Positions 12,150 to 23,319 are shown, counted from the first letter of the stretch. The stretch: 64,000 bases of DNA from Megascapheus bottae (GCA_024803745.1 JANJXV010000025.1:21010610-21074609), one strand, 5' to 3'. The notes: generated from the letters alone by a model not told the origin. Numbers and translations: made by a program.

Positions 12150-12225
12150 CCAATGGAGGGAGGAAGAGAGGGAGGGAGGGAGAGACAGACAGACAGACAG
12201 AGATAGGGACACAGAGAGAAACAGA
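12150..12225. repeat. GA-rich and (GACA)n low-complexity tract
   Basis: GGAGGGAGGG and GACAGACAGACAGAC blocks followed by AGAGAAACAGAGAGA. Confidence 0.85.
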
Positions 12226-12784
12226 GAGATAAACTATTGAGAATTTTCCTGGTCAAAGACTTAAATTTTTTTTCACCCAGGGATTGCATGTATCTGTCCC
12301 GATTTACCTGTACCAAGTGGAGATGAAATCCATAACAAAATGTATGAGAGGCATGAGGTTTTCTTTCTTATCTCCCCCAACCCCCACCCTACATAGAGAC
12401 CTTGAAGAGAAGTTATGTCCTGTTAATCTTTTATGGAACACTTGGAACTGAGCTATACTCTGATGGCAAAGCCAACTTAATACTCTAGGATCCCCCTTTA
12501 TAGAAGTCTCATTTGCGCATTTAATTTAGTCACTTTCAATTAGGCATCCTTACCAGAAGAGTATAACTACCTAGCATTCAAACTCACCTATCTTGTTTCC
12601 TTGACCTGTGTCAGGCATCACTTATCAATTATCATCTTTCTTCCTGAGGAGATCAGACTCAATTCTTTAAACTCCACCCTTTAGGCATGACTAATAGATC
12701 AGATTTGGCAGAGTGAGGTGAAAAGTATATATATAGATTTCTTGCCTGCCCACTTGCTAAACCTTGTGCAAAGCATTTGCTTTA

Positions 12785-12905
12785 GTTTCCTGTGGTAGCT
12801 TTAACAGAGTGACCTAAAGCAATGGGAACTCATTTATTTGTTGTGCTGGAGGCTAGAAGTGGGAAATCAAGATGTCAGTGGGGCTTCCCACTCTCCCTCT
12901 GGAGA
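12785..12905 (-). repeat. Possible MaLR-like LTR fragment
   Basis: TTCCTGTGGTAGCTTTAACA, AGGCTAGAAGTGGGAAATCA and GATGTCAGTGGGGCTTCC resemble common mammalian LTR fossils in antisense. It abuts a reverse SINE. Confidence 0.4.
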
Positions 12906-12909
12906 CCGC

Positions 12910-13150
12910 CTCTGGGGCTTGAACTCAGGCCTTGGCTGCTGCCTCTAAACTCTGAGCATTTTTTGTTGTTGTTGTTGTTCAAGGATGCTGCTTTGCCACT
13001 TAAATTCGCAGCTCCACTTCTGACACTTCAGTGGTTAATTGACGATAAAGAGTCTCATGGACGTCTCTGCCTAGGCTGGTTTTGAGTCTGGAATCTCAGA
13101 TCTCAGCCTCCCGAGCAGCCAGGATTATAGGTGTGAGTCATTGTTGTTGG
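12910..13150 (-). mobile_element. 7SL/B1-headed Geo SINE, reverse
   Basis: GGGGCTTGAACTCAGGCCTT, GTGGTTAATTGACGATAAAG, GAGTCTCATGGACG and CAGATCTCAGCCTCCCGAGC, with an internal (TTG)n at about 12962-12980. Confidence 0.85.
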
Positions 13151-13342
13151 GTCCTTGAAGTTATGTGAGCATCATTCTATGCAAGGAGATTGGCCTATGC
13201 CTGCCTTCATCCAAGGCCAGTGAACTTGATCTTGGTTCCCTCATTATCTGTAGATCATGTGGACCAAGTGGAGACCTAGGTGGAGTCTTTCAACCTCAAA
13301 GCTGCAGGAAAAATTATGGATCTAAACAGCAAAAGAGATTGG

Positions 13343-13500
13343 ATGCTACTGACTCACCCCTGTAAGCCTAGCTACTCAGAAGGCTGAGATCTAGGGATCC
13401 CCATTTAAAGCCAGCCTGAGGAAGACAGTCCATGAGACTCTTATCTCCAAACAACAACCAAGAAGCTAGAAGTAGGGGTTCAGTTCAAGCCTTGAGGCAG
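13343..13500 (+). mobile_element. 7SL/B1-headed Geo SINE, truncated
   Basis: TGCTACTGACTCACCCCTGT, AGGCTGAGATCTAGGGATCC and GAGACTCTTATCTCCAAACA; the Geo half is short and decayed. Confidence 0.75.
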
Positions 13501-14227
13501 GGGAAAGCAGCGACCTTCCACACTGGATTATGGTGAGCGTTATATGGTTTGCACGCAGTACACGCAAGCCATGGCTTTCATGGTGCCTCTGGGAAGCTGT
13601 TTGGCCATCGTTCACCTTAGCAGTGGGGCTGGTGATGACTCTTGTTGGCCTATTTCAGATCTTCTTGTTCTATGCAGATTTCCCATGATGGAAGAATTCC
13701 AGGAAACCAATCAGCTGACAGGATTTTGAGGTAGCTCCACCCATACATCCTAAACAGCCCTTGCTCAACTTGAAGGTGGGGGCTACTAGGATATCAAAGA
13801 GGACTGGAGGGGCAGCAAGGCTCGCAGCTGTCCAGGGAAACAGCTTTCACTCCATTCTCACTTTCCTACTTTTCCTTCTCCTGTTTGCCCACTCGGGAGA
13901 CTGCTGGCTGTGCTGGAGCCTGGAAGGCCCTTCCTGCATCTGCCAAGCTGAAGTTAGCAGACTGATGTCAGCCTGCAAATGGGAAAAAGATGGGGAGCAG
14001 TTTGCACTCCAGTAAGATAACAGGTGTCATCTCTCCATGGCTGGTGGAGAATGGAGCTGATGTCTGTCTTCTGTAGTGACACAGAAGGGATGGAGACAGT
14101 CTCCATCTCACCTGTGCTGTTGGTGATTTCTGGGCACTTGTCTACACTTGTCCATTTGCCGGACATTTTATTTGGGATATTTGTATCATCTCTCACCACA
14201 CAACTTCTCCAGAAATATTTGGTTATC

Positions 14228-14460
14228 CTTAACTATATGAGCCAGCTTTTCATGGCTATAACAAAATACCTAAAACAGGCGACTTAGAGAGGTTGGAGAA
14301 TTCAAGGGCTCCTGCCTTAGCTCGTGAAGAGCTCATGGGAAATGGTGGTTGGCAGATGGAAATGAAAGGAAAGTGTGTGCCAGAGGAGAGATGTGGGCAC
14401 ATCTTGAACCAGGAGCCTAGGGGTCCAGAGGGACCAGGCTTGCCCAAGGTATAAGACACC
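14228..14460 (-). repeat. Possible MaLR-like LTR fragment, reverse
   Basis: GGCTATAACAAAATACCTAA followed by AACAGGCGACTTAGAGAGG resembles the antisense 3' end of MaLR LTRs. The extent is uncertain. Confidence 0.4.
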
Positions 14461-14737
14461 TCTTGCAAGAACTCAAGGGACCCATTTAGATGAAGGACCC
14501 TATGTGCCACAGAGGCACACGTGTGAGGACGTGTGTGTCCAAGAATATTGTCTGAGGCTGGAGATGTAATGTTTTCTACCTGAGCTTTTCAAGGTACCTC
14601 TAGGAGATGGCGTTTGTCTTTCTCAATGCCTGGGCTCTGTACCTGGACCTGGGATCAGCAGACATTTTTCTGTGAAGGCTCAGACATGAATGGTTTCGAT
14701 TTTGAGGGTCACATGGACTCTGCTCCAACTACTTCCG

Positions 14738-14856
14738 AGCCAGGCACTGTGGCTCACACCTGTTATCCTAGCCACTCACAAGGTTAAGATCTGAGGATTG
14801 CAGTTCCAAGTCTGTGAAACTTATCTCCAATAAACTACTCAAAAAAAAAAAAAACC
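14738..14856 (+). mobile_element. 7SL/B1-headed SINE head, forward, Geo half missing
   Basis: GCCAGGCACTGTGGCTCACA to ACTTATCTCCAATAAACTAC and a poly(A). It directly faces the reverse copy at 14862. Confidence 0.8.
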
Positions 14857-14861
14857 ACCCC

Positions 14862-15095
14862 AGAAGGCTTGAACTCATGGTCTGGGTTCTGTTCTGTAGC
14901 TAATTTTTTTCCCTCAAGACTAGCACTCTACCACTTGAGCCACAGGGCTACTTTGGGCTTTTTCTGAGTAGTTTATTTAGAGATAAGAGTCTCATGGACT
15001 TTCCTACTCAGGCTGGTTTCAAACCATGATGCTCCTAGCTCAGCCTCCTGAGTAGCTAGGACGACAGGCAGGAGGCGCTGGTACCTGGCTCTGCT
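14862..15095 (-). mobile_element. 7SL/B1-headed Geo SINE, reverse
   Basis: GGCTTGAACTCATGGTCTGG, AGCACTCTACCACTTGAGCC, GAGTCTCATGGACTTTCCTA and CAGCCTCCTGAGTAGCTAGG. It forms an inverted pair with the preceding copy. Confidence 0.87.
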
Positions 15096-16261
15096 TTAGG
15101 AACTTGAGGATGAGAAAAGAACTGAACGTGGTGACAGGCGTTGCGTACTGTACACGAATTATCTAACCATTCGGAAGTCAAGTCTGGGAGTCTTTTCCAG
15201 AAATCTACCATGGTCAGTTCCAAGCCACTGCCACTGCCCCCTTTCTACCTGGAATTGTCATAACGATTTGAGTTTTGCTCATCAGAAAGCCCCAGAGCAA
15301 TAAAATCACCATCAGTATGTCACCCCTGGTCTTGACTCCTTGCCCTGGTGATGCCCTGTGCTGGTCTCCAAGCTCCTCAGCTTTGACTAAGAGGAAATGA
15401 TTTCAGCCCTAGGTGTTAATCCATGCAAATGAGACTGGCGCCTTGGCACAGGAAGTCCCTCTTGCCCTGTTAATCGGTTCCCCATATGCTCTGCAAGCTC
15501 TGGACCTGGCGTCCTTAACAGAAAGTGCTGTCCTTTTTAATTTTTTTTTGATATGATTTTCTGGCAGTGACTGCAATGACTAAGGAGTCCCTGAGGTCAC
15601 ACATCAACTAGAGGCTTTGGGGTCCTTGGCTTCCGGGCCAGATGTTTTCCTCATGCTAATGCATAACATTTCAGCAGAGGGATTTTCTGTTCCCGCTCAC
15701 CCCCTCCTCTGAGTGCTGTCCCTCCAGCCTCTACAGAAGCAATGGGCTGAGAGCTCTGGGGGTGTTGCAGCCTGTCGTTCCAGCACATAGCTGGACCCAG
15801 AAGGACTCTTTTGGATCTCAGGGCCTCCCAGAGATGACAAGGAGACCTCCATGAGTGATATTAGTTTTCTAGGAACACAGCTGTTCTAGTAAAAGGGCTG
15901 AGCCAGCCCCCCCCCCCACCTCCACCTCCTGTAGCTCCCCTACTGGCCTAAATGAGAACATAGAACAAACATATTAACTAAAGTTTGGTTTGTGCAAGAG
16001 AAGTGGGGGGGGGGAGGGGAATCTCATGGTGCAAATCCTTTGAACAATGAACTCACAGGTTAACAAAGTGAATACCTGGAAGCTGGAACATGTGTTGGGA
16101 GGGTTGTAGTCAAGGGAGGGGGGATTAGAGAAATGGAGAGAGGAAGGGTGAGTGGGTAGAGTCATATTATTCAACATACATAGGTGAAAATGGAACCAGG
16201 TGACTTGAGAGGTTGGTGAAGGGAGTTGGGGGAGATGTGGAGAAGATAGAAGATGCATTAT
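15096..16261. other. Unassigned non-coding sequence
   Basis: Contains C10 and G-rich runs near 15908 and 16006; otherwise nothing recognised. Confidence 0.55.
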
Positions 16262-16475
16262 AAGCCAAGTGCCATTGACTCATGCCTGTAATCCTACCTA
16301 CTCCGGAAGCTGAGATATGAGGATCACAGTTCAAAACCAGCCAGAGACTTTTATCTCCAAAAAGGAAAATAAAAAAGCCTGAAATAGAGCTGTGATATAA
16401 GAGGCAGAGCACTAGCTTTGAGCACAAAAGCTCAGGGCCAATTCCCAGGCCTTGACTTCAAGACCCAGGACTACT
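16262..16475 (+). mobile_element. 7SL/B1-headed Geo SINE
   Basis: GACTCATGCCTGTAATCCTA, ATATGAGGATCACAGTTCAA and GGCAGAGCACTAGCTTTGAG; it ends at AAGACCCAGGACTAC and runs into a CA repeat. Confidence 0.85.
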
Positions 16476-16560
16476 ACACACACACACACATGCACACACA
16501 CACACCTGTGTATGCATGTGCACAAACACACACCTCACATGTGCACACACATGCGCACAA
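16476..16560. repeat. Imperfect (CA)n at the SINE tail
   Basis: ACACACACACACACATGCAC and further CACA blocks broken by TGTG and ATGTG. Confidence 0.9.
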
Positions 16561-17089
16561 GATGCACCGTAACTTATGAACTGACAAATTGAATTGAAAC
16601 CCTTTTGCACAGCTATGTAAAAATAACTTTAAAACGAATTCTATAAAAAAGGAAGTGGAACGCTTGATTGTATAAGACAGCTTGCCTCTGACCAGTTGTG
16701 CTTTTTGCCATTCCTAAGTGCACATGTGTGCTTCTGCTGAGTTGTTTTACAGAAGAAAGATGGATAAGGGCGCTACCTCTGCAGAATTCATTGTCAGACC
16801 TTACTGGATATTTCCTCAAATCGAACCTAAGTCCTTATGACTGGAATGGGGCTTCTCCAAAGTCAAAGTATGCTTTTCATACCTAGTGCATCATGGGACA
16901 CTCCAGCGGTCTCCCTGCACAAGCAGGAGAGCAACCTAATTAAGATAAAGACTCCGTAGAAACATGCCACCTACACTGTGATAAATATTCATATGACCTC
17001 TTGTGGAATGAAGAAGACCACAGCCAATCTGAACAAGCCAAAGCCAATATATGTAGATTAGGACCAGCCAGGTCAATCAGGCAGATGGT

Positions 17090-17240
17090 TAAATTCAGAG
17101 ACTTGGGTTCAGATCCCAAGCCTACCACTTCTTAGATGTGTGACCTTGAGGAAGATCCTTCTGCCCTTGAATCTCAGGTTCCTAATCTCCAAAAACGACT
17201 GTCGCTTCCCTCAGGCCGCCTGTGAGCTTTACATAAATTT
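17090..17240 (+). repeat. MIR-type ancient SINE
   Basis: CTTGGGTTCAGATCCCAAGC, TGTGTGACCTTGAGGAAGAT and a later AGGTTCCTAATCTCCAAAAA follow the MIR core order. Confidence 0.65.
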
Positions 17241-18289
17241 GTGATGCTATATTTTTTGAATTTCACCTCTTAAGTGTCTTATCAAATGAATTGTGCTGGG
17301 TATGTTTAAGGCACGGCAGAAAGCCAACTCTCAGGGAGCGGCAGGTGGATGGAGAGGAGAAACTGCATGGCCTGTTCCTCTTTGAGATTCCTGGAAGAGC
17401 TCAGGAATGTCAGAGCCGGTGTCCTCACCACCCATGGTGCTGGGCTGGAAGCCAAGGTTTCAGGTATGCTGAGTATGTGTTAGATCCTACATAACTAAGC
17501 TAAGCCCTTAGCACCCAAAAGGATTTTAGTACAGATGATAGTCTCCTATGGCTTATTTTCCAGTTTGGGATGGCTGCTGGTATGTCCCATGATGCACTGG
17601 GTATGTCCCATGATGTTCTGGGGATGTTGATAAAGCATGGCTTGGCTTCAGTTAATAAGACTCCAGCCCTTCCTGGACCCTGAGTTAATGGGACTGGTAG
17701 GTAGAAGGAATTCTCAGCCTTTGTCCCTTCCTTTCTCCATCTTAGACTCTTAGACTCAGTCCAGGACTGTCTGATTCCCATCTATTTCAGATGTTTCCTT
17801 CAAACCGCTGTCTGAAGATGCAAGAAGGCTGCTTAGTTAGATCTCTTCATGCGACCAGTACATCAACAGAGGACAGCTATTGAAAAGTGTTCGTGGAGAA
17901 GCAGGGGGAAAGCCTAGAGTAGCTTAGAGATTGGCTACCTGAATTATCCATGACCCAGTGATTAGGACAAGGACGGGTATGCGTGAGCCTGATAAGAGAA
18001 GGGTGTTTGCAGGTCTTGGCTCTGGGTTAGCTGGTTCCTGTGAGAAAGGCCTACTTGTAGTGGTTTAGGAGCTTTAGGAATTAGCTACCTCTGGAAGAGT
18101 CGATCTCTTCTCTGTCCACAAGGGCCCCCAAATATCAAAGTGTTACAGCATATAGGAAAATATATATATATAATTTATGAAATTATCCTTGGTCACATTT
18201 CTGAGCTGTATAGGTGTTCCTGTAGCCATGCAATTTCCTGGTGAGTTTGTGTAATTTGTGCTTATTTGCCACACAATCAAAAAAAGCAC
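17241..18289. other. Unassigned non-coding sequence
   Basis: Holds only the 21-nt-period repeat at 17577 and a short (TA)n near 18163. Confidence 0.55.
17577..17630. repeat. Short tandem repeat, period about 21 nt
   Basis: CTGGTATGTCCCATGATGCA, CTGGGTATGTCCCATGATGT and CTGGGGATG are successive decaying units. Confidence 0.75.
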
Positions 18290-18505
18290 TAGAGCCATGT
18301 GTTGATGGCTCAGGCCTGTAATCTTAGCTACTCAGGAGGCTGAGATCTAGGGATCACAGTTTGGGAAGTTGTATCTCTGATTAATTAACAAAAAACTGGA
18401 AGTGGAGCTGTGACTCAAGTGGTAGAGTGCTAGCCTTGAGCAAAAAAAAAAAAATGATCAGGGACATTGTCCAGGACCTGAGTTCAAGCCCCAGGATAGG
18501 CACCA
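18290..18505 (+). mobile_element. 7SL/B1-headed Geo SINE
   Basis: GATGGCTCAGGCCTGTAATC, AACTGGAAGTGGAGCTGTGA and CAAGTGGTAGAGTGCTAGCC, ending at AGCCCCAGGATAGGCA. Confidence 0.88.
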
Positions 18506-19055
18506 ATAAAAAACAAAACAACAACAACAATAAAGACCCACAAAAATAAAATACAAACTGCCACTGAAAGAAAACCATGTGGGTACAGGTTCTAGTCTTT
18601 GAGGGGAGAAAAAGGCCTTTGGAAATTTGAAATCACCAGAGGAAAACATTGATGGATTTTATCACATAAAATTAAAATCTCCACAGCTAAAGAAAGCAAA
18701 ATTTAAAGGACACAGGTGCATGGAGAAGGGTATTTGCATTTTTAAAATGTCAGCATACCAAATAACTCCAATGGGGAAACATGAGCAACATATCTAAGTG
18801 TGCACATTTTCAAAAGAAAAATATGTTTAATAAGCATTTAAACATAATATTAGTGAGATGTATTGCCTCGAGACAGAAATGTAATAACTGTTGGGTTTTT
18901 TTTTCTCCCTCTGGTATCAGATTGTCAAAATTTAAAGGTTGCCAATGCTCATACTTGGTGAGGTTGTCAGAAATGGATCTGGTCATCCATTGCTTGCAAA
19001 ACAAATGGATCTTATCTTTGTTTTTGGTATTATGAATCAAAACAAACAAAATTTA

Positions 19056-19480
19056 AAGGAATCGGCTCATACCTGTAAATCCTACTCAAGAGGCTGAGCT
19101 ATGGACATAGAGGTTCAAATCCAGCCTGGGCAGAAATATCCAAGAGGTTCTTTTTTTTTTTTTTGCCAGTCCTGGGCTTGAGCTCAGGGCCTGAGCACTG
19201 TCCTTGGACTTTCTCAAGGCTAGAGCTCTACCACTTGAGCCTCAGCACCACTTCAGGCTTTTTTTTCTATATATGTGGTACCGAGGAATCGAACCCAGGT
19301 CTTCATGCATGCTAGGCAAGCACTTTAACCACTAGGCCAAACTCCCGGCCCTGCAAGAGGTTCTTATCTCTAACCAGCAAAATGGGTCAAGTGGTAGCAT
19401 GTCAGGTGGCTTAGTAAAAGCACAAGGCCATGAGTTCAAGCCCCAGAACCAGCAGCCAGCACACATACCAAAAAGTCAAT
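19056..19480 (+). mobile_element. 7SL/B1-headed Geo SINE split by a nested insertion
   Basis: The outer copy runs 19056-19151 (AATCGGCTCATACCTGTAAA) and resumes at 19354-19480 (CTTATCTCTAACCAGC, then AGTTCAAGCCCCAGAACCAG). A reverse IDL-Geo lies between. Confidence 0.85.
19152..19353 (-). mobile_element. IDL-Geo SINE, reverse, nested, with exact target-site duplication
   Basis: A T-rich tail, reverse Geo (GCCAGTCCTGGGCTTGAGCT) and reverse IDL (GAATCGAACCCAGGTCTTCA, GCTAGGCAAGCACTTTAACC, CTAGGCC). It is flanked by an 11-bp repeat, CAAGAGGTTCT, at 19141-19151 and 19354-19364. Confidence 0.93.
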
Positions 19481-19556
19481 TTAAAGGACTCATATCTTTT
19501 GAGCCATCAATTCTACATCAAGAAATTTATAAGAAAGCTGAGCACTTGTCCCTAAG

Positions 19557-19812
19557 ACTGACTTCTTTCCTTCTTTCCTCTCTTCTTCTTTCTCCTTCCT
19601 TCCTTCCGCCCTCCCTCCCTTCCTTTCCTTCCTGCTTTCCTTCCTTCCTCCCTTTCTTCTTCCTTTGTCCCTCCCCTCCCCTCCCCTCCTCTTCCCTTCC
19701 CTCCCCTCCTCTCCTCTTCCTTTCCTTTCCCTTCCCTCCCCTCCCCTCCCCTTGTCTTCCCTTCCCCTCCCTCCCCATCCCCTTCTTCTCTCCTCCTCTA
19801 CCGCCCCCCCCA
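19557..19812. repeat. Polypyrimidine tract (CCTT/CCCT-rich)
   Basis: About 255 nt of almost pure C and T on the + strand, mainly CCTTCC and CCCCTCC units. It yields spurious proline/serine-rich (+) and glycine/arginine/glutamate-rich (-) frames. Confidence 0.95.
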
Positions 19813-19814
19813 TC

Positions 19815-19917
19815 TTCTGGTACTTAGATTTGAACTCAGAGTCTCTCACTTGCTCAGCCTTCTTTCTCACAGTTGATACTCTAACATTGGAGTCGTGCTT
19901 CCACCCCCTGCTTTTTC
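19815..19917 (-). mobile_element. Geo-type SINE fragment, reverse
   Basis: ATTTGAACTCAGAGTCTCTC, GATACTCTAACATTGGAGTC and GTGCTTCCACCCCCTGCTTT, adjoining the polypyrimidine tract at its tail side. Confidence 0.65.
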
Positions 19918-19984
19918 ACTGGAGAGCTTCTCAACTCTCCCTCTCTCCTCACAAGGAGGCATTCAGACGCTTGGCAGTGGGGAG

Positions 19985-20100
19985 GGACATGACGGATGCA
20001 GTCAGCAATGGTAAGGAAACTGAGTCCTGAGGGTATTAGAATAGAGAAAGGGCAGAAAACAACCTCAGCAGACCAGATGAGCTTCATGGAAAGTTGAAGA
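19985..20100 (-). repeat. Dispersed repeat of unknown family, copy 1 (reverse)
   Basis: Its reverse complement aligns with 20486-20650: TCTTCAACTTTCC, CATCTGGTCTGCTGAGGTTG and GGACTCAGTTTCC. Some 500 nt separate the two arms. Confidence 0.65.
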
Positions 20101-20485
20101 GGGATGCCAGCCTCGTAGCTCCCTCCTGCTTCCTAGCACCAGGATGCAACCCCCAGCCCTAAGCTCTTGCAGCTACTTATGGGGGTGAGGGGGGGCGGTG
20201 TTAGGTCAAGACCTAGGCCTAGATTGACGTGACTGGTAAACTCAGTTGTCAAACCACTGGAAACGTCTCTCTTCCCTTACTCCCCACCCCCACCAGTCAG
20301 GTGTCAGGCAGCTGAGTTCTTCCTCCATTTGAGGCTATTACCACACTCTTCACATCCCAATATTCTTTGCAGCTTTCCACTTACCTATGACCCCATCCTC
20401 ACCTAGGGCTTTATTTAAGCCCCTCCATCTCTGCCCCCATTATGTCATGTCTTGTGTCCCCTGACTCTCCTCAGGTTACTACAGT

Positions 20486-20576
20486 GTCCCTCTTCAATTT
20501 TCCACTAAAGTTGATCTGGTTTGTGGAGGTTGTTTTTCTCTACTTGCATGCATTCTCTCTCTCTCCCCTGCCCCCC

Positions 20577-20607
<31 letters not shown>

Positions 20608-20650
20608 TTCAAATATCCTTGTGACTCAGTTTCCCAACAAGCAATAGGAT
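20486..20650 (+). repeat. Dispersed repeat of unknown family, copy 2, with (TC)n inside
   Basis: TCTTCAATTTTCC, GATCTGGTTTGTGGAGGTTG and GTGACTCAGTTTCCC. It is interrupted by a CT-rich run at about 20550-20606. A third relative is at 37582-37640. Confidence 0.65.
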
Positions 20651-21544
20651 GTTTCGTGTTTTGTCCTTCGGTTGGGGTAAAAATCAGGAGGCAAATTTCT
20701 CTGCAGTGTTTCTTGCTCTGACCTTCACTGTTAGGTGAAATTAGAAGGGCCGCTGGTAAAAGGGAAGGTTTTCTCTCCAAGTTAGCTATAAATATTTAAA
20801 ATGGAAAATATAGATTATGTCAGATGTGTTTGATGAAATGACATGGAAAGCTTTGGTTTCTGTGCAGCCGCAAGCGTGAGAAGGAAGGGACTGGAGTGGA
20901 TCCTTTAACGGGTGGACGATACTCATCTTGTTGGAGAAATGGCACAGAGCTGCTAAACAGGCTGTACCTTATCAACCTCCATCTTTAGGATCCTGGCTTT
21001 GAGCTGAGAAGAATATGTAAAACTTAAGGTTTAAAAGGTAACCATGATTTTGCCCTGGAACCAGTCTTGGGAGCCACCTGTCCTGCAAATATATTAATGT
21101 ATTTATAGGCTCTCTGCTTACTCAGAGTCAGGCAGCTACAGAGATGTTAAGTATCTCTACCTCCATATCAACCCATCCAGGTAAGTCTGGAGGTCACCTA
21201 CCTTCTCAAAGATCACGTGACTTCTCCAATATGGGGGTGGCAGGGGGCAGAGTGGTGTTCAGGGACTTCTGATGTGGCCCTTTCCACATGGAGAGCTAAG
21301 ATAGCTCTCTAAAATGATGAAGACCAAATCATAAAGAAGAACAAGACTGAATCACCCCATCTGTGCATTCATTTGTCAAAATATTTAACTCAGAGTGGCA
21401 TTTGGAGATTCATGGATGGAAAGAAAGCTTAGGGTCAAGTTCAAAGGATCTGGATATTTTCCTCCTGGGTTGTTCTTTCATAGCTTTGTCACCCTGTATT
21501 CTAAGTGGATAAACAGTGGGAAATCTGGGGTGTAAGCTGAAGCA
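20651..21544. other. Unassigned non-coding sequence
   Basis: No repeats or exons recognised. Confidence 0.5.
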
Positions 21545-21725
21545 AGGATAGGAGGCTGAGAGCTGAGGATCACAATTCAAAGCCAGCCCAGGCAGACTCA
21601 TAGTGCCAATTAACCAGCAAAGAAGTGGAACTGTGTACAGTTCAAGTGGGGGAGTTCTAACATGGAGCAAAAGAGTCAGAGACAGTGCCCAGACCCTGAG
21701 TGCAAGCCCTAGGATCAGCACACAT
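21545..21725 (+). mobile_element. 7SL/B1-headed Geo SINE, 5'-truncated
   Basis: AGGCTGAGAGCTGAGGATCA, CCAATTAACCAGCAAAGAAG and AGTGCAAGCCCTAGGATCAG, then the CA repeat. Confidence 0.85.
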
Positions 21726-21729
21726 GCAT

Positions 21730-21731
<2 letters not shown>

Positions 21732-21778
<47 letters not shown>
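21732..21778. repeat. (AC)n microsatellite at a SINE tail
   Basis: About 47 nt of pure AC after TGCATGT. Confidence 0.97.
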
Positions 21779-21779
<1 letters not shown>

Positions 21780-21860
21780 CCACTGCACTGTTCACGTTCT
21801 ATCCCTGACCAGTCTTCTAGACCACCCAGCTAACATCATCTATCCAAGATTTCCAAATTG

Positions 21861-21975
21861 GGCTGGGAGCATGACCTAGTGGTAGCATGCTTGTCTAGCA
21901 TGCACAAAGCCCTGGGTTCGATTCTCCAGAACCACATACACACTGAGTTCAAGCCCCAGGACTGCCCCCCCCAAA
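21861..21975 (+). mobile_element. IDL-Geo SINE with internally deleted Geo half
   Basis: GCTGGGAGCATGACCTAGTG, CCCTGGGTTCGATTCTCCAG and ACCACATACACA pass straight to CTGAGTTCAAGCCCCAGGAC. About 100 nt of the Geo half is missing. Confidence 0.85.
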
Positions 21976-22131
21976 TTTCCAAATCATCTTACTGGACAAG
22001 TTCTGGAACTGAACGCAGTATCAGTTAGGATGAGCTAAGGTGTGCTGCAGTAACATCAATCCCTGATTTTAGATGGGTGGTCATGGAGATGATGATTCCA
22101 GATTCCTGGGATCTCCAAGGAAGAATTGAAT

Positions 22132-22132
<1 letters not shown>

Positions 22133-22177
<45 letters not shown>
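22133..22177. repeat. (CA)n microsatellite
   Basis: Pure CA run followed by GTGCACGCACATGCACACGC. Confidence 0.97.
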
Positions 22178-22181
<4 letters not shown>

Positions 22182-23319
22182 ACGCACATGCACACGCAAA
22201 ATGGCAAAGCAAGGAGTTTAATACAGAGAGAAACTATCTCACCAAGGGAAACAATAAGCTAGGTGGCTCAATTTGTCACATGTGGTTAAAAATCCAGTTT
22301 CCTAGGGTTTGGGAGTATGGGAGGAGTTCACATTAATGCTAGTGGGCTGATTCTAGGGAAATGAGAGCTTGAGACTTTTGAACAGGATCGGTACAAGCAC
22401 AAGGCTGCTGTCCCATGTTTTAAGGACATGCGTGAGATGCAATGCATATGCATGAAGCCTCAAGCAGGAATTTGCCATGCAAAGGTCAGGCTGAGGATGG
22501 GAAGGCTTCCACTGGCACAGATGCCTTTGGATTGCTCAGGGCTAGCCAGGTGTAGAGAAGAACACAGAGTTCTCTAAAATTCTACCCCTCTCTTCCTCTT
22601 CCATCCTCCCTCTAAAAACATATCTGGGTGAGGACAGTCAAGATTAATTAGGAGGTGGGGTTTATTGAGCTCAGTCAAGACATGCCAATGAGCCTGGGAG
22701 GGAGGGACAAAAGCTAACCTCAGAGTGCATAAAACATAGATGGAATTGCTACCCACCAAGCCAAAAAAAAAAAGAAGAAGGAAAAAAAAGAATACTTTGT
22801 ACTCTGGGAAATTATTGAAAGCCAGAAAGAGCCCAGCTCTTGCAAGCGAGGCCATTGGTAAGTGGAACAGAGAAAATCGATAATGTCATACTTCTCGCTC
22901 GGACCAAAATACCCAGTTCTTAGGGAATAGCCGCCAAGTGAGAGCTGGACAAGTTCTGTCTCAGTTAATCACTGTCCTGGCCTGGAATTTTAAAAGCCAG
23001 AAAAGCAGGGAATCAGAGTTGGGAGATATTATAGATTCTAAAGGATAATTGGTCAGCAGAAGAGAGGATTGGAGAAAGGATTTGGGGGCAGTCAAGCCTT
23101 GTTTGAATGAATGCTTATTTTATAACTCCGAAGAGCTCTCAAGACAGGACTGTGTTAGTTTCAACTTGTTCTTACGGTAAATCGAAGCAAACCCTCTCTG
23201 TTTCATTTAAGAGCAACGTATGTGGCTTCTACTCTTGGTGGAGGTCCAGTGTCCACGAGCAACTTTTTCTTTAGCAACAGAACCTCTGGTTTCTAACTAG
23301 ATTCATGTCAGGTGGGTTA

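Larger units (their letters stand above)
10029..12784. other. Unassigned non-coding sequence
   Basis: Apart from the fossil at about 11735-11870 and the GA/GACA tract, it is largely free of SINEs and microsatellites and may be older unique sequence. No exon-like frames with flanking splice sites recognised. Confidence 0.5.
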
